Assembly (NCBI RefSeq): GCF_011742555.1
Contig: NZ_JAAQQR010000012.1
Coordinates: forward strand, 56,046 to 120,045
From: Luteibacter jiangsuensis
Lineage (GTDB): Bacteria > Pseudomonadota > Gammaproteobacteria > Xanthomonadales > Rhodanobacteraceae
Reading direction: 5' to 3'
DNA: 64,000 bases
In this document: piece by piece, positions 41,021-49,498 of the stretch
Numbering within the stretch: position 1 is the first letter of the stretch
How the letters are laid out: each line of letters begins with the position of its first letter
The notes under the pieces: model-generated
What the model was told of the DNA's origin: nothing
Databases searched by the model: none
The model's input: the letters and a program-made list of their open reading frames with translations, nothing else
Position numbers and translations under genes: made by a program

Positions 41021-42637
41021 CTACTGGCTCCGGCCGTCCGGGTTGTCGTCGGTCGCCACCCGCTTCTTCCGGAGCTCCAGGAGGAGGGGAGTGAGATCGC
41101 TGATGCGGGCCTGGATGCGCGACCGCTGGTAATAATCGAGGTCGTCGCGCTTGAGCAGCCGACGCAGCTGCTCCATGGCGTCGAAGGGGCGGCCGGAGAG
41201 GTAGGCACTGTCGGCGTAGGCTTCGGCGGCCCGCACGGTGTCTCCCGAGCGTTCGCTGGCCCGGGCGAACGTGCGGAATATCTCGGGATCGTCGCTGTCG
41301 TCGAGCAGCGGGCGGAGCAGGGATGTGGCGGTGCGGGCATCGTCGATCCGGCCACTGTTCGCGAGCGCCCGCGCGTAGCCCAGTGCCACCGCCCGGTTCC
41401 GGGGCGAGTTGTCGTGCAGCGCCTTGTAGATGGCCATGGCGTCGCCGTGCCGGCCGGCGTCCTCGTAGGCGTCGGCCATCGCCAGGCGGATCACCACGTT
41501 GCCCGGCTGGCTGGCCAGCAGCGGCTGGAGTTGCTGGACCGCCAGGGCCCCCTGGCTGCTGCGGATCAGGGCGAGCGCGTAGCCGTAGCGGTTCGCGGCG
41601 GTGTCGAAATCTTTCCGCTTGAGGTTCGTGGCGTAGTAGCCGGCGAGCTTTCGTGCGTCGCCGGACAGCACGCGCACCCGTTCGCGCATCAGGGCATACG
41701 TGTCGCCCACGCTTTCCTTGGGGGCGTTCGAGGCGGGGCTCACGAGGGTGGTCGGGTCTTTAACGAAGAGCACCGGCGCGGTGCTCTTTTCCCAGGTGGC
41801 CTTGTCGATCGTGGGCAGGCGGGGTTTGTTGGCCTGGCGCTCCTCCAGCACACGGGCCCGCGCCTTGGCATCGCTGATACGGGCCAGGGTGACGGGGTGC
41901 GTCTGGAGCAGGGCGGGCAGGGCCTCCTCGCCTTCGCCGACGCGGAGCGTGTCCTGCATGCGGCCGAAGAACCCCGCCATGGCGTTCGGGTCGAAACCGG
42001 CGTTGGCGAGGGTCTGGATGCCGACGCGATCGGCCTCGACCTCGTCCTTGCGGGTGAAGTTGATCTGCCGCTGCAGCAGCAGGCCCTGGCCACCCATGAG
42101 CACGGCCGGGGCTGCGTCACCGGCACCGCCGCCTGCGCCGGCGGCGATGGCGCCAAGCAGCACCAGCGCCATGAGCGGGGCGTTCTTCTTGGAGTCCTCG
42201 AACGCCCGGTAGAGATGGTTCTGGGTGATGTGGCCGATTTCGTGCGCGATGACGCCGGCCAGCTCGCTTTCGCTGCTGGTGATGTCGATCAGCCCGGAGT
42301 TCACGCCGATGTACCCGCCGGGGGCGGCAAAGGCGTTGATCTGGTCGTCGCGCACGATGAAGAACGAGAAGTGGTCTTTCGGACGGTCGCTGGCGGCCAC
42401 CAGGCGGTAGCCCAGGTCGTTGATGTACTGGTCGAGCAGCGCGTCGTCGACGGTCATGTCCAGCGCGTGCATCTGGCGCAGCATCATCGCCCCGTACTGG
42501 TCGGCCTCGCGAGGGCTGATCAGGGCGTTGGCGGAACTGCCCAGGTCGGGCAGGCGGACGGCATCCTGGGCTCCCGCGACGAAGGTCGCGAGGGCAATGG
42601 CGGCGGCGAGGGCAAGGCGGGGAAAGGAGGGGCGCAT
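41021..42637 (-). CDS. M48 metalloprotease with TPR domain (BepA-like)
   Basis: A 538-residue periplasmic protease. Signal peptide 1-23 (ATFVAGA), protease domain with HEIGH (His132, Glu133, His136) and the third zinc ligand in KDEVEADRVG, then a C-terminal run of TPR-like helix pairs (about 335-530, e.g. AVQQLQPLLASQPGNVVIRLAMADAY). BepA (YfgC) of E. coli helps assemble or degrade LptD at the outer membrane; the domain order is the same. A glycine/alanine-rich loop (about 150-170) is typical of the family. GGGGAAAGGAGG precedes the ATG. Confidence 0.93.
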   Translation of the reverse strand: MRPSFPRLALAAAIALATFVAGAQDAVRLPDLGSSANALISPREADQYGAMMLRQMHALDMTVDDALLDQYINDLGYRLVAASDRPKDHFSFFIVRDDQINAFAAPGGYIGVNSGLIDITSSESELAGVIAHEIGHITQNHLYRAFEDSKKNAPLMALVLLGAIAAGAGGGAGDAAPAVLMGGQGLLLQRQINFTRKDEVEADRVGIQTLANAGFDPNAMAGFFGRMQDTLRVGEGEEALPALLQTHPVTLARISDAKARARVLEERQANKPRLPTIDKATWEKSTAPVLFVKDPTTLVSPASNAPKESVGDTYALMRERVRVLSGDARKLAGYYATNLKRKDFDTAANRYGYALALIRSSQGALAVQQLQPLLASQPGNVVIRLAMADAYEDAGRHGDAMAIYKALHDNSPRNRAVALGYARALANSGRIDDARTATSLLRPLLDDSDDPEIFRTFARASERSGDTVRAAEAYADSAYLSGRPFDAMEQLRRLLKRDDLDYYQRSRIQARISDLTPLLLELRKKRVATDDNPDGRSQ

Positions 42638-42795
42638 AGGTCGAACGACGATACCATCACCAAACGATGAGATGCCTTCCACGGGCGGCACGGTGGGATG
42701 GCTTTGACCACGGTGCCGCCCGCGGGTTCGCCCGCCTTGCAAAATCGGGCCCCGATCGCCATCTTGCGCCCATTCCGACTGGAGAAATCCTTCCC

Positions 42796-43065
42796 ATGTC
42801 CGCCCCCGACATCACCATCTATTCCACCGCCGTTTGCCCGTACTGCGTGGCCGCCAAGAACCTGCTGAAGGCCAAGGGCCTGGCCTGGAACGAGGTTCGG
42901 ATCGACTCCGACCCCTCGCAACGCGACGTCATGCTCGAAAAGAGCGGCGGCCGGCGCACGGTGCCCCAGATCTTCATCAACGGCACGCACGTGGGCGGGT
43001 TCGACGACCTGGCCGCCGCCGACCGCAGCGGCCGCCTGGCCCAGATCCTCGAGGCGACGCACTGA
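42796..43065 (+). CDS. grxC: glutaredoxin 3
   Basis: An 89-residue dithiol glutaredoxin with the active site STAVCPYC (Cys14, Cys17), TVPQIFIN with cis-proline, and the glutathione-binding GGFDDLAA. It reduces disulfides with glutathione. GGAG lies about 11 bp before the ATG. The stop overlaps the start of the next gene by one base (TGATG). Confidence 0.95.
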   Translation: MSAPDITIYSTAVCPYCVAAKNLLKAKGLAWNEVRIDSDPSQRDVMLEKSGGRRTVPQIFINGTHVGGFDDLAAADRSGRLAQILEATH

Positions 43066-43454
43066 TGGCCGGCGATCGCGTGGAGGAATTCACCGCGTTC
43101 CGCAAGCGGATGAACGAGCGGATCCTCGCCGAGGACAATCAGGTGGTGCGGCGCTTTTTCGCGCTCGACACCCAGACCTACCGCGAGGGCGCGCTGGATG
43201 TGAAGACCAAGGAAATGCTGGGTCTCGTGGCTTCCATGGTGCTCCGCTGCGACGATTGCATCAGCTACCACGTGGCCCAGTGCAAGGAAGCCGGAGTGAA
43301 TCGCGACGAGTTCTTCGAGGTATTCAGCGTCGGTCTGGTGGTGGGCGGCTCCATCGTGATTCCGCACCTGCGCCGCGCCGTGGATTTCCTCGACACCCTG
43401 GATGGCGAGGCCTCGCCTGACGCAGCCGCCTGCGCCGACCATACGGCCGCCTGA
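43065..43454 (+). CDS. carboxymuconolactone decarboxylase / AhpD-like protein
   Basis: A 129-residue helical protein with the AhpD motif CDDCISYH (Cys62, Cys65, His69), meaning a redox-active cysteine pair rather than the decarboxylase-only type. VKTKEMLGLVASMVLRC and GGSIVIPHLRRAVDFLD match the family. It could work as a disulfide reductase with a peroxidase or in metal/thiol stress; its one-base overlap with grxC supports a thiol role. The substrate is unknown. Confidence 0.88.
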   Translation: MAGDRVEEFTAFRKRMNERILAEDNQVVRRFFALDTQTYREGALDVKTKEMLGLVASMVLRCDDCISYHVAQCKEAGVNRDEFFEVFSVGLVVGGSIVIPHLRRAVDFLDTLDGEASPDAAACADHTAA

Positions 43455-43561
43455 AGCGCCCGATCCTTGAAGGAAGCGGGGCGGATCGCCGATAATTGGG
43501 CGATTTTCCTCCCCGCCCGCGTCCCATTCGCGCGCTTCGCTTCCCTTCAGGAGTATCCCCC

Positions 43562-44584
43562 ATGAGCAAGACCATTGCCGTGATTCCCGGCGACGGTATC
43601 GGCCCAGAGATCATGGACGCGACCATCCGCGTCCTCGACGCGCTCGACTGCGGCCTCACCTACGACTACGTGGACGCCGGCGTGGTGGCGCTCGAAAAGC
43701 ATGGCGATCTCCTTCCCCAGGCCACGATCGATGCCATCGCGAAGCACAAGGTCGCCTTGAAGGGCCCGCTGACCACCCCGATCGGCGGTGGCTTCACTTC
43801 GATCAACGTTACCCTGCGCCGCAAGTTCGACCTCTACGCCAACGTGCGTCCGGCCATCAGCTTCCCCGGCACGAAGGCGCGCTACGAGAACATCGACATC
43901 ATCACGGTGCGCGAGAACACCATGGGCGCGTACATGGCCGAAGGCCAGACGCGCGAGGGCGAGGGCGAGAACGAGGTGGCCGTGTCGGTCATCCGCAATA
44001 CCCGCCCAGGTATGGAACGCATCTGCCGCTACGGCTTCGAGATGGCGCGCAAGAAGGGCCGCAAGAAGGTCACGGCCGTGCACAAGGCGAACATCATGAA
44101 GACCTCGTCGGGCCTGTTCCTCGACGTGGCGCGTGAAGTGGCGAAGGATTACCCCGATCTCGAATTCAGCGAGATGATCGTGGACAACGCCTGCATGCAG
44201 CTGGTGATGAACCCGTACCAGTTCGACGTGATCGTCACCACCAACCTGTTCGGCGACATCCTCTCCGACCTTTGCGCCGGTCTCGTCGGCGGCCTCGGTC
44301 TCGCGCCCGGCGCGAACATCGGCAAGGACGCGGCCATCTTCGAAGCCGTGCACGGCTCGGCGCCGGACATTGCGGGCCAGAAGAAGGCCAATCCCTGCGC
44401 GCTGCTGCTCGCCGCCGCCGACATGCTGGACCACCTCGACATGGTCGCCAAGGCCACCCGCCTGCGCAGCGCCATCCGCGACGTAATGGATGCCCGCGAC
44501 CGCACCACGCCCGACGTGGGCGGCACCGGCACCACCGACACCTTCGGCGACGCCATCGTGGAGCGGATTCGCGCCACGGCGTAA
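43562..44584 (+). CDS. isocitrate dehydrogenase (NAD-type, short form)
   Basis: A 340-residue decarboxylating dehydrogenase of the isocitrate/isopropylmalate family. It converts isocitrate to 2-oxoglutarate. [13 protein letters not shown], the substrate loop [31 protein letters not shown], the KANIMK catalytic lysine, and [19 protein letters not shown] are visible. Length and the short N-terminus resemble the eukaryote-like NAD-dependent IDH of xanthomonads rather than the 416-residue NADP enzyme of E. coli. A 3-isopropylmalate or homoisocitrate role is possible but less likely. AGGAG precedes the ATG; a terminator follows. Confidence 0.85.
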   Translation: MSKTIAVIPGDGIGPEIMDATIRVLDALDCGLTYDYVDAGVVALEKHGDLLPQATIDAIAKHKVALKGPLTTPIGGGFTSINVTLRRKFDLYANVRPAISFPGTKARYENIDIITVRENTMGAYMAEGQTREGEGENEVAVSVIRNTRPGMERICRYGFEMARKKGRKKVTAVHKANIMKTSSGLFLDVAREVAKDYPDLEFSEMIVDNACMQLVMNPYQFDVIVTTNLFGDILSDLCAGLVGGLGLAPGANIGKDAAIFEAVHGSAPDIAGQKKANPCALLLAAADMLDHLDMVAKATRLRSAIRDVMDARDRTTPDVGGTGTTDTFGDAIVERIRATA

Positions 44585-44605
44585 GCCCTCGTAACGGCTT
44601 CAACG

Positions 44606-44637
44606 AAAAGCCCCGCCGAAGAGCGGGGCTTTTTTTT
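44606..44637 (+). terminator. intrinsic terminator after isocitrate dehydrogenase
   Basis: Stem AAAAGCCCCGC (44606-44616) with GCGGGGCTTTT, six-base loop, then eight T residues (44630-44637). Confidence 0.93.
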
Positions 44638-44647
44638 AGGCGGCTTT

Positions 44648-44729
44648 GTGCGGGAGCCGCTTCAGCGGCGATGGTGCTCGCGACGGGATTGCCCGCTGCC
44701 GCGGGATCGCCGGCACAGCCGGCTCCCAC
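44648..44729. repeat. REP-type palindrome between convergent genes
   Basis: Left end GTGCGGGAGCCGCTTCAGCG (one base inserted against the family), right end GCCGGCTCCCAC. It lies between the isocitrate dehydrogenase terminator and the 3' end of the next convergent gene. Confidence 0.85.
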
Positions 44730-44739
44730 AAGGAGCCGT

Positions 44740-45201
44740 TTATTTCATATCCGACGTGCGCCCCGACCGGCACACGTCCGCCTGCATGGGATAGCGCTGC
44801 ACACACCACGCCACCCACTTGCGTGTGTTCTTCTCGCGCTGGGACTTCAGCAGATGGCCGTTCTGTGGGCCCATGGTGACGCCGGTGAGTTCGTTCAGCA
44901 CCGCTTCGAGGCCGTCATGCACGTACCAGGGCTGGTATTGGCGATCCTCGTGTCCATGACGCCTGACCCAGATGGATTGTTCGGGGAGGCGCCGGCCGTC
45001 GCCCAGCCGGGCCACGATGTAAGGCACGGCGGCGCTGCCGAGATGCATGAGCCGGTCGAAGGCGCGCGCCTCGCTGGCGGAATCCTTCGTCGTGTCGTCG
45101 ACCAGTCGGTCAACCAGCGTTCGCATGTCGTCGTGCGGCGGCGAAGCTGAGGCAGTGAACGTCGCGGCGAGCATTCCCAGGCAGAACACCATGTGCTTCA
45201 T
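44740..45201 (-). CDS. exported protein of unknown function, downstream of lpxO
   Basis: A 153-residue protein with a clear signal peptide (MKHMVFCLGMLAATFTASA, cut after SASA or ASA). The mature part is helical: RTLVDRLVDDTTKDSASEARAFDRLMHLGSAAVPYIVARLGD resembles a single HEAT-like repeat, followed by a W/Y-rich segment (HEDRQYQPWYVHDGLEAVLNEL). The two cysteines near the C-terminus (WCVQRYPMQADVC) could form a disulfide. I do not recognise the family. It lies 43 bp after lpxO on the same strand and is probably its cotranscribed downstream gene. Confidence 0.75.
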   Translation of the reverse strand: MKHMVFCLGMLAATFTASASPPHDDMRTLVDRLVDDTTKDSASEARAFDRLMHLGSAAVPYIVARLGDGRRLPEQSIWVRRHGHEDRQYQPWYVHDGLEAVLNELTGVTMGPQNGHLLKSQREKNTRKWVAWCVQRYPMQADVCRSGRTSDMK

Positions 45202-45244
45202 GGACGACTCCTTGGTGGAAAGACTCTTTCCGGTTCGCTATGGC

Positions 45245-46192
45245 TCAACGAAAGAACGGGTAAGGCGCGAGGAAGATAAGCCAGATCAGCAGCACGATGC
45301 CGATGTACTTCAGCACGCGAAACAGCTTCGGGTTCGCCTTCTTGAACCGCCGCGTACGCTCGCGGCCGCGCTGGTTGAGCGCGAACATGCGATTGACGAA
45401 GCCGACCTGTTCCTTGCCGTCGTCGCTGTTCGGCGACGCCGTGATCGAACCCATGAACGCGCCCACGCGCTTGTTGATCGCGGTCATCAGGCCGCTCTTC
45501 AGCGGGCGCTCGACGTCGGCAAAAAGGATCACGCGAGTCTGGTCGGTGCGGTTCTCGGCCCAGTGCACATACGTCTCGTCGAACACCACGTCCTTGCCGT
45601 CGCGCCACGCGTGCATCTCGCCGTCGACGAAGATGCGGCAGTCGTCGGAGTTCGGCGTGATGAGGCCGAGGTGGTAACGCAGCGAGCCCGCGAATGGGTC
45701 GCGGTGGGGATTGAGCTTGCTGCCTGGCGGAAGGAGCGCGAACATCGCGGCCTTCACGCTGGGGATGGCGTTGAGCAGCTTCACTGTTTCGGGACACAGG
45801 GCTTCGGCGGAGGCGAGCGGCTCGCCGTACCACTTGAGGTAGAAGCGCTTCCAGCCTTGCTTGAAGAACGAATTGAACGAGGCGTCGTTGTGTTTCTCCG
45901 CGGAGCGGATGAAGCCTTCGTCGAACAGGTGCAGGGCTTCCTCGCGAATTTTCTGCCAGTTCGTCTGCAGCAGGTCGAGTTGGGGGAACCCGCTGCGGTC
46001 GAGGATGGGTCGCGCAGGCACGGCCGAGAAGGCGTACATCAAGAGGTTGTACGGCGCGAAGATGGCCGAATGGTCGACGAGCTGGCGGTCGAAGCGCAGG
46101 CGCGAGCGGCCGCGCAGATGCACCAGCAACACGCAGAGCGTGAACAGGATCAGCACGTACAGAACGATGAAACGTGGCCCGAGGAAATTCAT
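45245..46192 (-). CDS. lpxO: lipid A 2-hydroxylase-like Fe/2-oxoglutarate dioxygenase
   Basis: A 315-residue aspartyl/asparaginyl beta-hydroxylase family protein with an N-terminal membrane helix (about 8-26) and a second at the C-terminus (about 293-310, IGIVLLIWLIFLAPYPFF). The iron site is His163/Asp165 in NPHRDPF and His210 in FDETYVHWAEN; Arg220 in TRVILFADVE would bind 2-oxoglutarate. Membrane-anchored members of this kind hydroxylate the 2-position of a lipid A acyl chain (LpxO). It is upstream of the small exported protein. Confidence 0.85.
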   Translation of the reverse strand: MNFLGPRFIVLYVLILFTLCVLLVHLRGRSRLRFDRQLVDHSAIFAPYNLLMYAFSAVPARPILDRSGFPQLDLLQTNWQKIREEALHLFDEGFIRSAEKHNDASFNSFFKQGWKRFYLKWYGEPLASAEALCPETVKLLNAIPSVKAAMFALLPPGSKLNPHRDPFAGSLRYHLGLITPNSDDCRIFVDGEMHAWRDGKDVVFDETYVHWAENRTDQTRVILFADVERPLKSGLMTAINKRVGAFMGSITASPNSDDGKEQVGFVNRMFALNQRGRERTRRFKKANPKLFRVLKYIGIVLLIWLIFLAPYPFFR

Positions 46193-46268
46193 GGGATGGA
46201 CTCGAGGGGAACGGGCGATACATTCGGCCGCAGGCGGCCGGTATCAACACGCATAGGATACTCCGCGC

Positions 46269-47039
46269 TCAATGCCCGAGCACGTGGACGGTGCCGGCTC
46301 CGGGCCGCCAGGCGCGCTGGAACGCCCTGTCGACCCAGGCCAGTGCTGCCCGGGCCGCGGCGCGCGGCGACTTGCCCCGGGCCAGTTCGGCGGCGAGGGC
46401 GGAGGCGAGCGTGCAGCCGCTGCCGTGGCCTTCGAACGGCAGGCGGGGATGGCGGATTTCCAGCACACCGTCGGCGTCGTAGTAGCGATCCACGATGTCC
46501 CGTCCCCGTGCATGCCCTCCCTTGAGAAGCACGGCCCGGGCGCCGAGGGCGAGCAGGTCCGCACCCGCGGCGTCGATGTCGCGGCCCACAGGGCGGCCCA
46601 GCAGGGCTTCGGCCTCCGGCAGGTTGGGTGTGACCACGTCGGCCAGGGGAATCAAGCGGTTCACGAGTGCGTCCATCGCATCCTCGTCCAACAGGCGCGC
46701 ACCGCTGGTGGCGACCATGACGGGATCCACCACCAGCCACGGCGGCTTGCGCCTCTGCATTTCCCGCGCCACGAGACGGGTGACGGCCGCGCTGCCGAGC
46801 ATGCCGGTCTTCACGGCGGCAATGGGGAAGTCGTCGAAGACAGCCTCGATCTGGCTGCGAATGTGGGCCAGCGGCAGGGTGTGCACCGCTCGGACACCGC
46901 GCGTGTTCTGCGAGGTGACCGCGGTGATGGCGGTGAGCCCGTGCGTGCCGCGTGCTTGGAAGGTCTTCAGATCGGCCTGGATGCCGGCACCGCCACCGGA
47001 GTCGGAGCCTGCGATGGTGAGGGTGTTGGGTTTGGTCAT
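46269..47039 (-). CDS. thiD: hydroxymethylpyrimidine/phosphomethylpyrimidine kinase
   Basis: A 256-residue ribokinase-fold enzyme phosphorylating HMP and HMP-P for thiamine synthesis. Seen are TIAGSDSGGGAGIQADLKTF, TAITAVTSQNT, AVKTGMLGSA, DPVMVATSGARLL, TPNLPEAEAL and the anion hole EGHGSGCTLASALAAELARG. ATG at 47039 gives the normal N-terminus; the open frame upstream runs through a repeat and is not coding. It is 76 bp ahead of lpxO. Confidence 0.95.
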   Translation of the reverse strand: MTKPNTLTIAGSDSGGGAGIQADLKTFQARGTHGLTAITAVTSQNTRGVRAVHTLPLAHIRSQIEAVFDDFPIAAVKTGMLGSAAVTRLVAREMQRRKPPWLVVDPVMVATSGARLLDEDAMDALVNRLIPLADVVTPNLPEAEALLGRPVGRDIDAAGADLLALGARAVLLKGGHARGRDIVDRYYDADGVLEIRHPRLPFEGHGSGCTLASALAAELARGKSPRAAARAALAWVDRAFQRAWRPGAGTVHVLGH

Positions 47040-47084
47040 GTCGAAGCGCCAAGAGGGGTATGGCGAAAACCGATCATTACGGCG

Positions 47085-47168
47085 CTGGGTTCCTGCTTTT
47101 GCAGGAACGACGGTCATGGGGGCCGCCGCAGTCCTGAGCTCGTCGTTCCTGCGCACGCAGGAACCCAG
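47085..47168. repeat. twin-hairpin repeat (GTTCCTGC palindromes) upstream of thiD
   Basis: Two head-to-head copies of a 28-bp unit (47085-47112 and 47141-47168). Each is itself a hairpin (GTTCCTGC, four bases, GCAGGAAC) and ends CGACG towards the centre. It is a REP-pair (BIME-like) layout from a family distinct from the GTGGGAGCCG one, placed between thiD and the GIY-YIG gene. Confidence 0.85.
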
Positions 47169-47189
47169 GGCGACAGTATCCGGCCGAAG

Positions 47190-47480
47190 CTAAAGCAACG
47201 AAGGATACAGATCTTCCCAGAAAGGATTCTCGCCTTCGATGAGCTCCAGTTTCCACGCCCTTTTCCATTTCTTCAGCGCCTTCTCCCGAAGAATCGCCGA
47301 TTCCATCGTCACATGCGTCTCGAACCACACCAGCCGATCGACCGCGTGCTCTGCGCTGAACCCAGAAACGAACTTCCCCTTGTGCTGCCAGATGCGCTTG
47401 GCGAGATCGCTCGTAACGCCGATGTAGAGCGTGCCGTTCCGGCCGGATGCCAGCATGTAGACGCAGGGATTCCTTTCCAC
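47190..47480 (-). CDS. small GIY-YIG domain protein
   Basis: A 96-residue stand-alone GIY-YIG protein of the UPF0213/YhbQ kind. The nuclease motif is CVYMLASGRNGTLYIGVT, followed by DLAKRIWQHK and the conserved TMESAILREKALKKWKRAWK. These proteins are putative structure-specific endonucleases; many are uncharacterised. I chose the GTG at 47480 because GGAG lies 8 bp before it. The ATG at 47513 sits in the loop of the terminator hairpin of the phoH-like gene and gives residues that look non-native. Upstream repeats of the REP-pair type are adjacent. Confidence 0.88.
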   Translation of the reverse strand: MERNPCVYMLASGRNGTLYIGVTSDLAKRIWQHKGKFVSGFSAEHAVDRLVWFETHVTMESAILREKALKKWKRAWKLELIEGENPFWEDLYPSLL

Positions 47481-47498
47481 CCGGGTTTCTCCATGAAA

Positions 47499-47523
47499 GA
47501 GCGCGGGCTCCATGCCCGCGCTC
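47499..47523 (-). terminator. hairpin after the PhoH-like gene
   Basis: Perfect ten-pair stem (GAGCGCGGGC with its complement), five-base loop, then TTTC on the minus strand. It lies between the PhoH stop and the GIY-YIG start. Confidence 0.65.
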
Positions 47524-47531
47524 GCTTGTCG

Positions 47532-48920
47532 TTACAGCGCTTCCGACGCGAAATCCGCCAGCCTGGACCGCTCGCCGCGCTTGAGCGTGATGTGCCCCGA
47601 GTGGGCCCACATCTTGAAGCGGTCCACGGCATAGGTGAGGCCGGAGGTGGTTTCCGTGAGGTAGGGCGTGTCGATCTGCTCCACGTTGCCCAGGCAGACG
47701 ATCTTCGTGCCGGGGCCGGCGCGTGTGATCAGGGTTTTCATCTGCTTCGGCGTGAGGTTCTGCGCCTCGTCGATAATGAGATAGCGGCTCAGGAACGTGC
47801 GGCCACGCATGAAGTTCAGCGAGCGGATCTTCACGCGGGAAGCCAGCAGGTCGTTCGTGGCCTGGCGGCCCCACGAGCCGCCTTCCTCCGGATTGGCGAG
47901 CACTTCGAGGTTGTCGGTGAGGGCGCCCATCCAGGGGGTCATCTTCTCTTCCTCCGTGCCGGGCAGGAAGCCGATGTCCTCACCCACCGAGACGGTGGCG
48001 CGGGTCATGATGATTTCGCGGTAGCGCTGCTGGTCCATCACCTGCGCAAGGCCCGCGGCGAGGGCGAGCAGCGTCTTGCCGGTACCTGCCGTGCCGAGGA
48101 GCGTGACGAAGTCCACGTCCGGATCCATCAGGAGGTTGAGCGCGAAGTTCTGTTCGCGGTTGCGCGCCGCGATGCCCCAGACCCCATGCGCGGCGTGGGT
48201 GTGGTCGTCGAGCAGGACGAGCTTCGCCTTGCGTGCGTCTTCGTCGCCGGCGATCTCGAGCACGCGCAGTTCCACGTCGTTCTCGCCCGGCATGTACAGG
48301 CACTGGTTGGGGTACCAGAGCTCGTCGTCACGAACGTTCACTTCGTAGAACGTGCGGCCGCGCTCGTTCCAGGAGCGCAACTCCGGATGGAGGCTCCAGA
48401 AGTCCTCGGGCAAGGCGTCGGAACCCGTGAACAGCAGGGCGAAGTCGTCCAGGGCACGGTCGTTCTCGTAGTCTTCCGCGGTGATGCCGTAGATGGACGC
48501 CTTGATCCGGAGATTGATGTCCTTGGTGACGAGGATCACCGGGCGGTCGGGGAACTGATCGCGCAGGTCGATCACCGACGCCAGGATCTGGTTGTCGGCC
48601 TTGCCGTTGCCGTGCCCCGCGCGCTGCTGGAAGAACAGCCGTCCCACCGCGCCGCGTTTCAGGTTCACGCCCTGCGGGTTGGTGAGCTCGAGGCCGTCGC
48701 GGATACCGTGGCCGTTGCCGCGCTCGATCAGTTCGTTGAGGAACCGGCTTACCTGACGTCCGTTCCGTGAAACTTCCGATCCGCCTTTCTTCTTCTCGTC
48801 CAGTTCCTCCAGCACCGTCATGGGTATGAAGACGTCGTGTTCCTCGAAGCGGAACAGGGCGGTGGGGTCGTGCAGAAGCACGTTGGTGTCGAGGGCGTAG
48901 ATGCGCTTGCTTCCGGTCAT
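47532..48920 (-). CDS. PIN-PhoH family ATPase
   Basis: A 462-residue PhoH2-type protein: N-terminal PIN-like RNase domain (YALDTNVLLHDPTALFRF, with acidic residues in FIPMTVLEELDEKKKGG and LVTKDINLRIKA), then a PhoH ATPase/helicase domain with Walker A LLGTAGTGKTLLA, Walker B YLIIDEAQNLTP and sensor VCLGNVEQID. PIN-PhoH proteins couple RNA unwinding to cleavage. It ends KRGERSRLADFASEAL, the usual PhoH end. Despite the name, it is not part of the phosphate block. Confidence 0.94.
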   Translation of the reverse strand: MTGSKRIYALDTNVLLHDPTALFRFEEHDVFIPMTVLEELDEKKKGGSEVSRNGRQVSRFLNELIERGNGHGIRDGLELTNPQGVNLKRGAVGRLFFQQRAGHGNGKADNQILASVIDLRDQFPDRPVILVTKDINLRIKASIYGITAEDYENDRALDDFALLFTGSDALPEDFWSLHPELRSWNERGRTFYEVNVRDDELWYPNQCLYMPGENDVELRVLEIAGDEDARKAKLVLLDDHTHAAHGVWGIAARNREQNFALNLLMDPDVDFVTLLGTAGTGKTLLALAAGLAQVMDQQRYREIIMTRATVSVGEDIGFLPGTEEEKMTPWMGALTDNLEVLANPEEGGSWGRQATNDLLASRVKIRSLNFMRGRTFLSRYLIIDEAQNLTPKQMKTLITRAGPGTKIVCLGNVEQIDTPYLTETTSGLTYAVDRFKMWAHSGHITLKRGERSRLADFASEAL

Positions 48921-49002
48921 GCGGAAGTGACCTCATGCGGAGGTTGCGATTGCCGGCCGCACGGCGACGGCCGGAGGGGAAAGCCGCCTGACGCGGTATC
49001 CG

Positions 49003-49473
49003 TCACGCGGTTGGAACACTCAACAGTGTGTCTAGAACGGCCTGCACGTGGCCGGGGATCTTGATGCCGCGCCATTCCGCGGCCAGGCGGCCGCTGGGAT
49101 CGATGAGAAAGGTGCTGCGGACCACGCCGAGATAGCGCTTGCCGTAGAGAACCTTTTCGTGGATGACGTCGAACGCCTTGCACCAGGCTTCGTCGGCGTC
49201 GGAAACGAGTGGGAAGGGAAGGTCGTGCTTGGCGGCGAAGTTCGCGTGCGAGCGCACCGAGTCGCGGGACACCCCGATCACTTCGGCGTTGCGGGCCTGG
49301 AACGCCGCGTAAAGGTCGCGGAAGTCCTTGGCCTCGTTCGTACAGCCGGGGGTGTTGTCCTTGGGGTAGAAGAAGACGACGACCCATCGGCCCTGGAGTG
49401 AAGACAGGGACAGCGTGCTGCCGTCGCCGAGGTTGCCTTCGAGTTTGGGAAGCTTCTTGCCCTTGCCGGTCAT
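49003..49473 (-). CDS. bcp: thioredoxin-dependent peroxiredoxin (Bcp/PrxQ)
   Basis: A 156-residue Bcp-type peroxidase with peroxidatic Cys44 in FFYPKDNTPGCTNEAKDF. The normal resolving cysteine five residues on is Lys49. The only other cysteine is Cys98 (EAWCKAFDV), so it is either 1-Cys or uses an atypical resolver. Otherwise the fold markers EVIGVSRDS and STFLIDPSGRL are normal. gcvR lies 25 bp upstream, the conserved E. coli gcvR-bcp pair. Confidence 0.95.
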   Translation of the reverse strand: MTGKGKKLPKLEGNLGDGSTLSLSSLQGRWVVVFFYPKDNTPGCTNEAKDFRDLYAAFQARNAEVIGVSRDSVRSHANFAAKHDLPFPLVSDADEAWCKAFDVIHEKVLYGKRYLGVVRSTFLIDPSGRLAAEWRGIKIPGHVQAVLDTLLSVPTA

Positions 49474-49498
49474 GCGTACGTCTGCCGCTCCTTGAGAA

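Noticed and set aside
47040..47156. An upstream start for thiD that adds 39 residues
   Set aside because: The extra residues are encoded by part of the twin-hairpin repeat and are not ThiD-like; the ATG at 47039 gives the normal N-terminus.
46272..48770. 832-codon plus-strand frame opposite thiD, the GIY-YIG gene and the PhoH gene
   Set aside because: It spans three real genes and the repeat and hairpin between them; no motif is visible in its translation.
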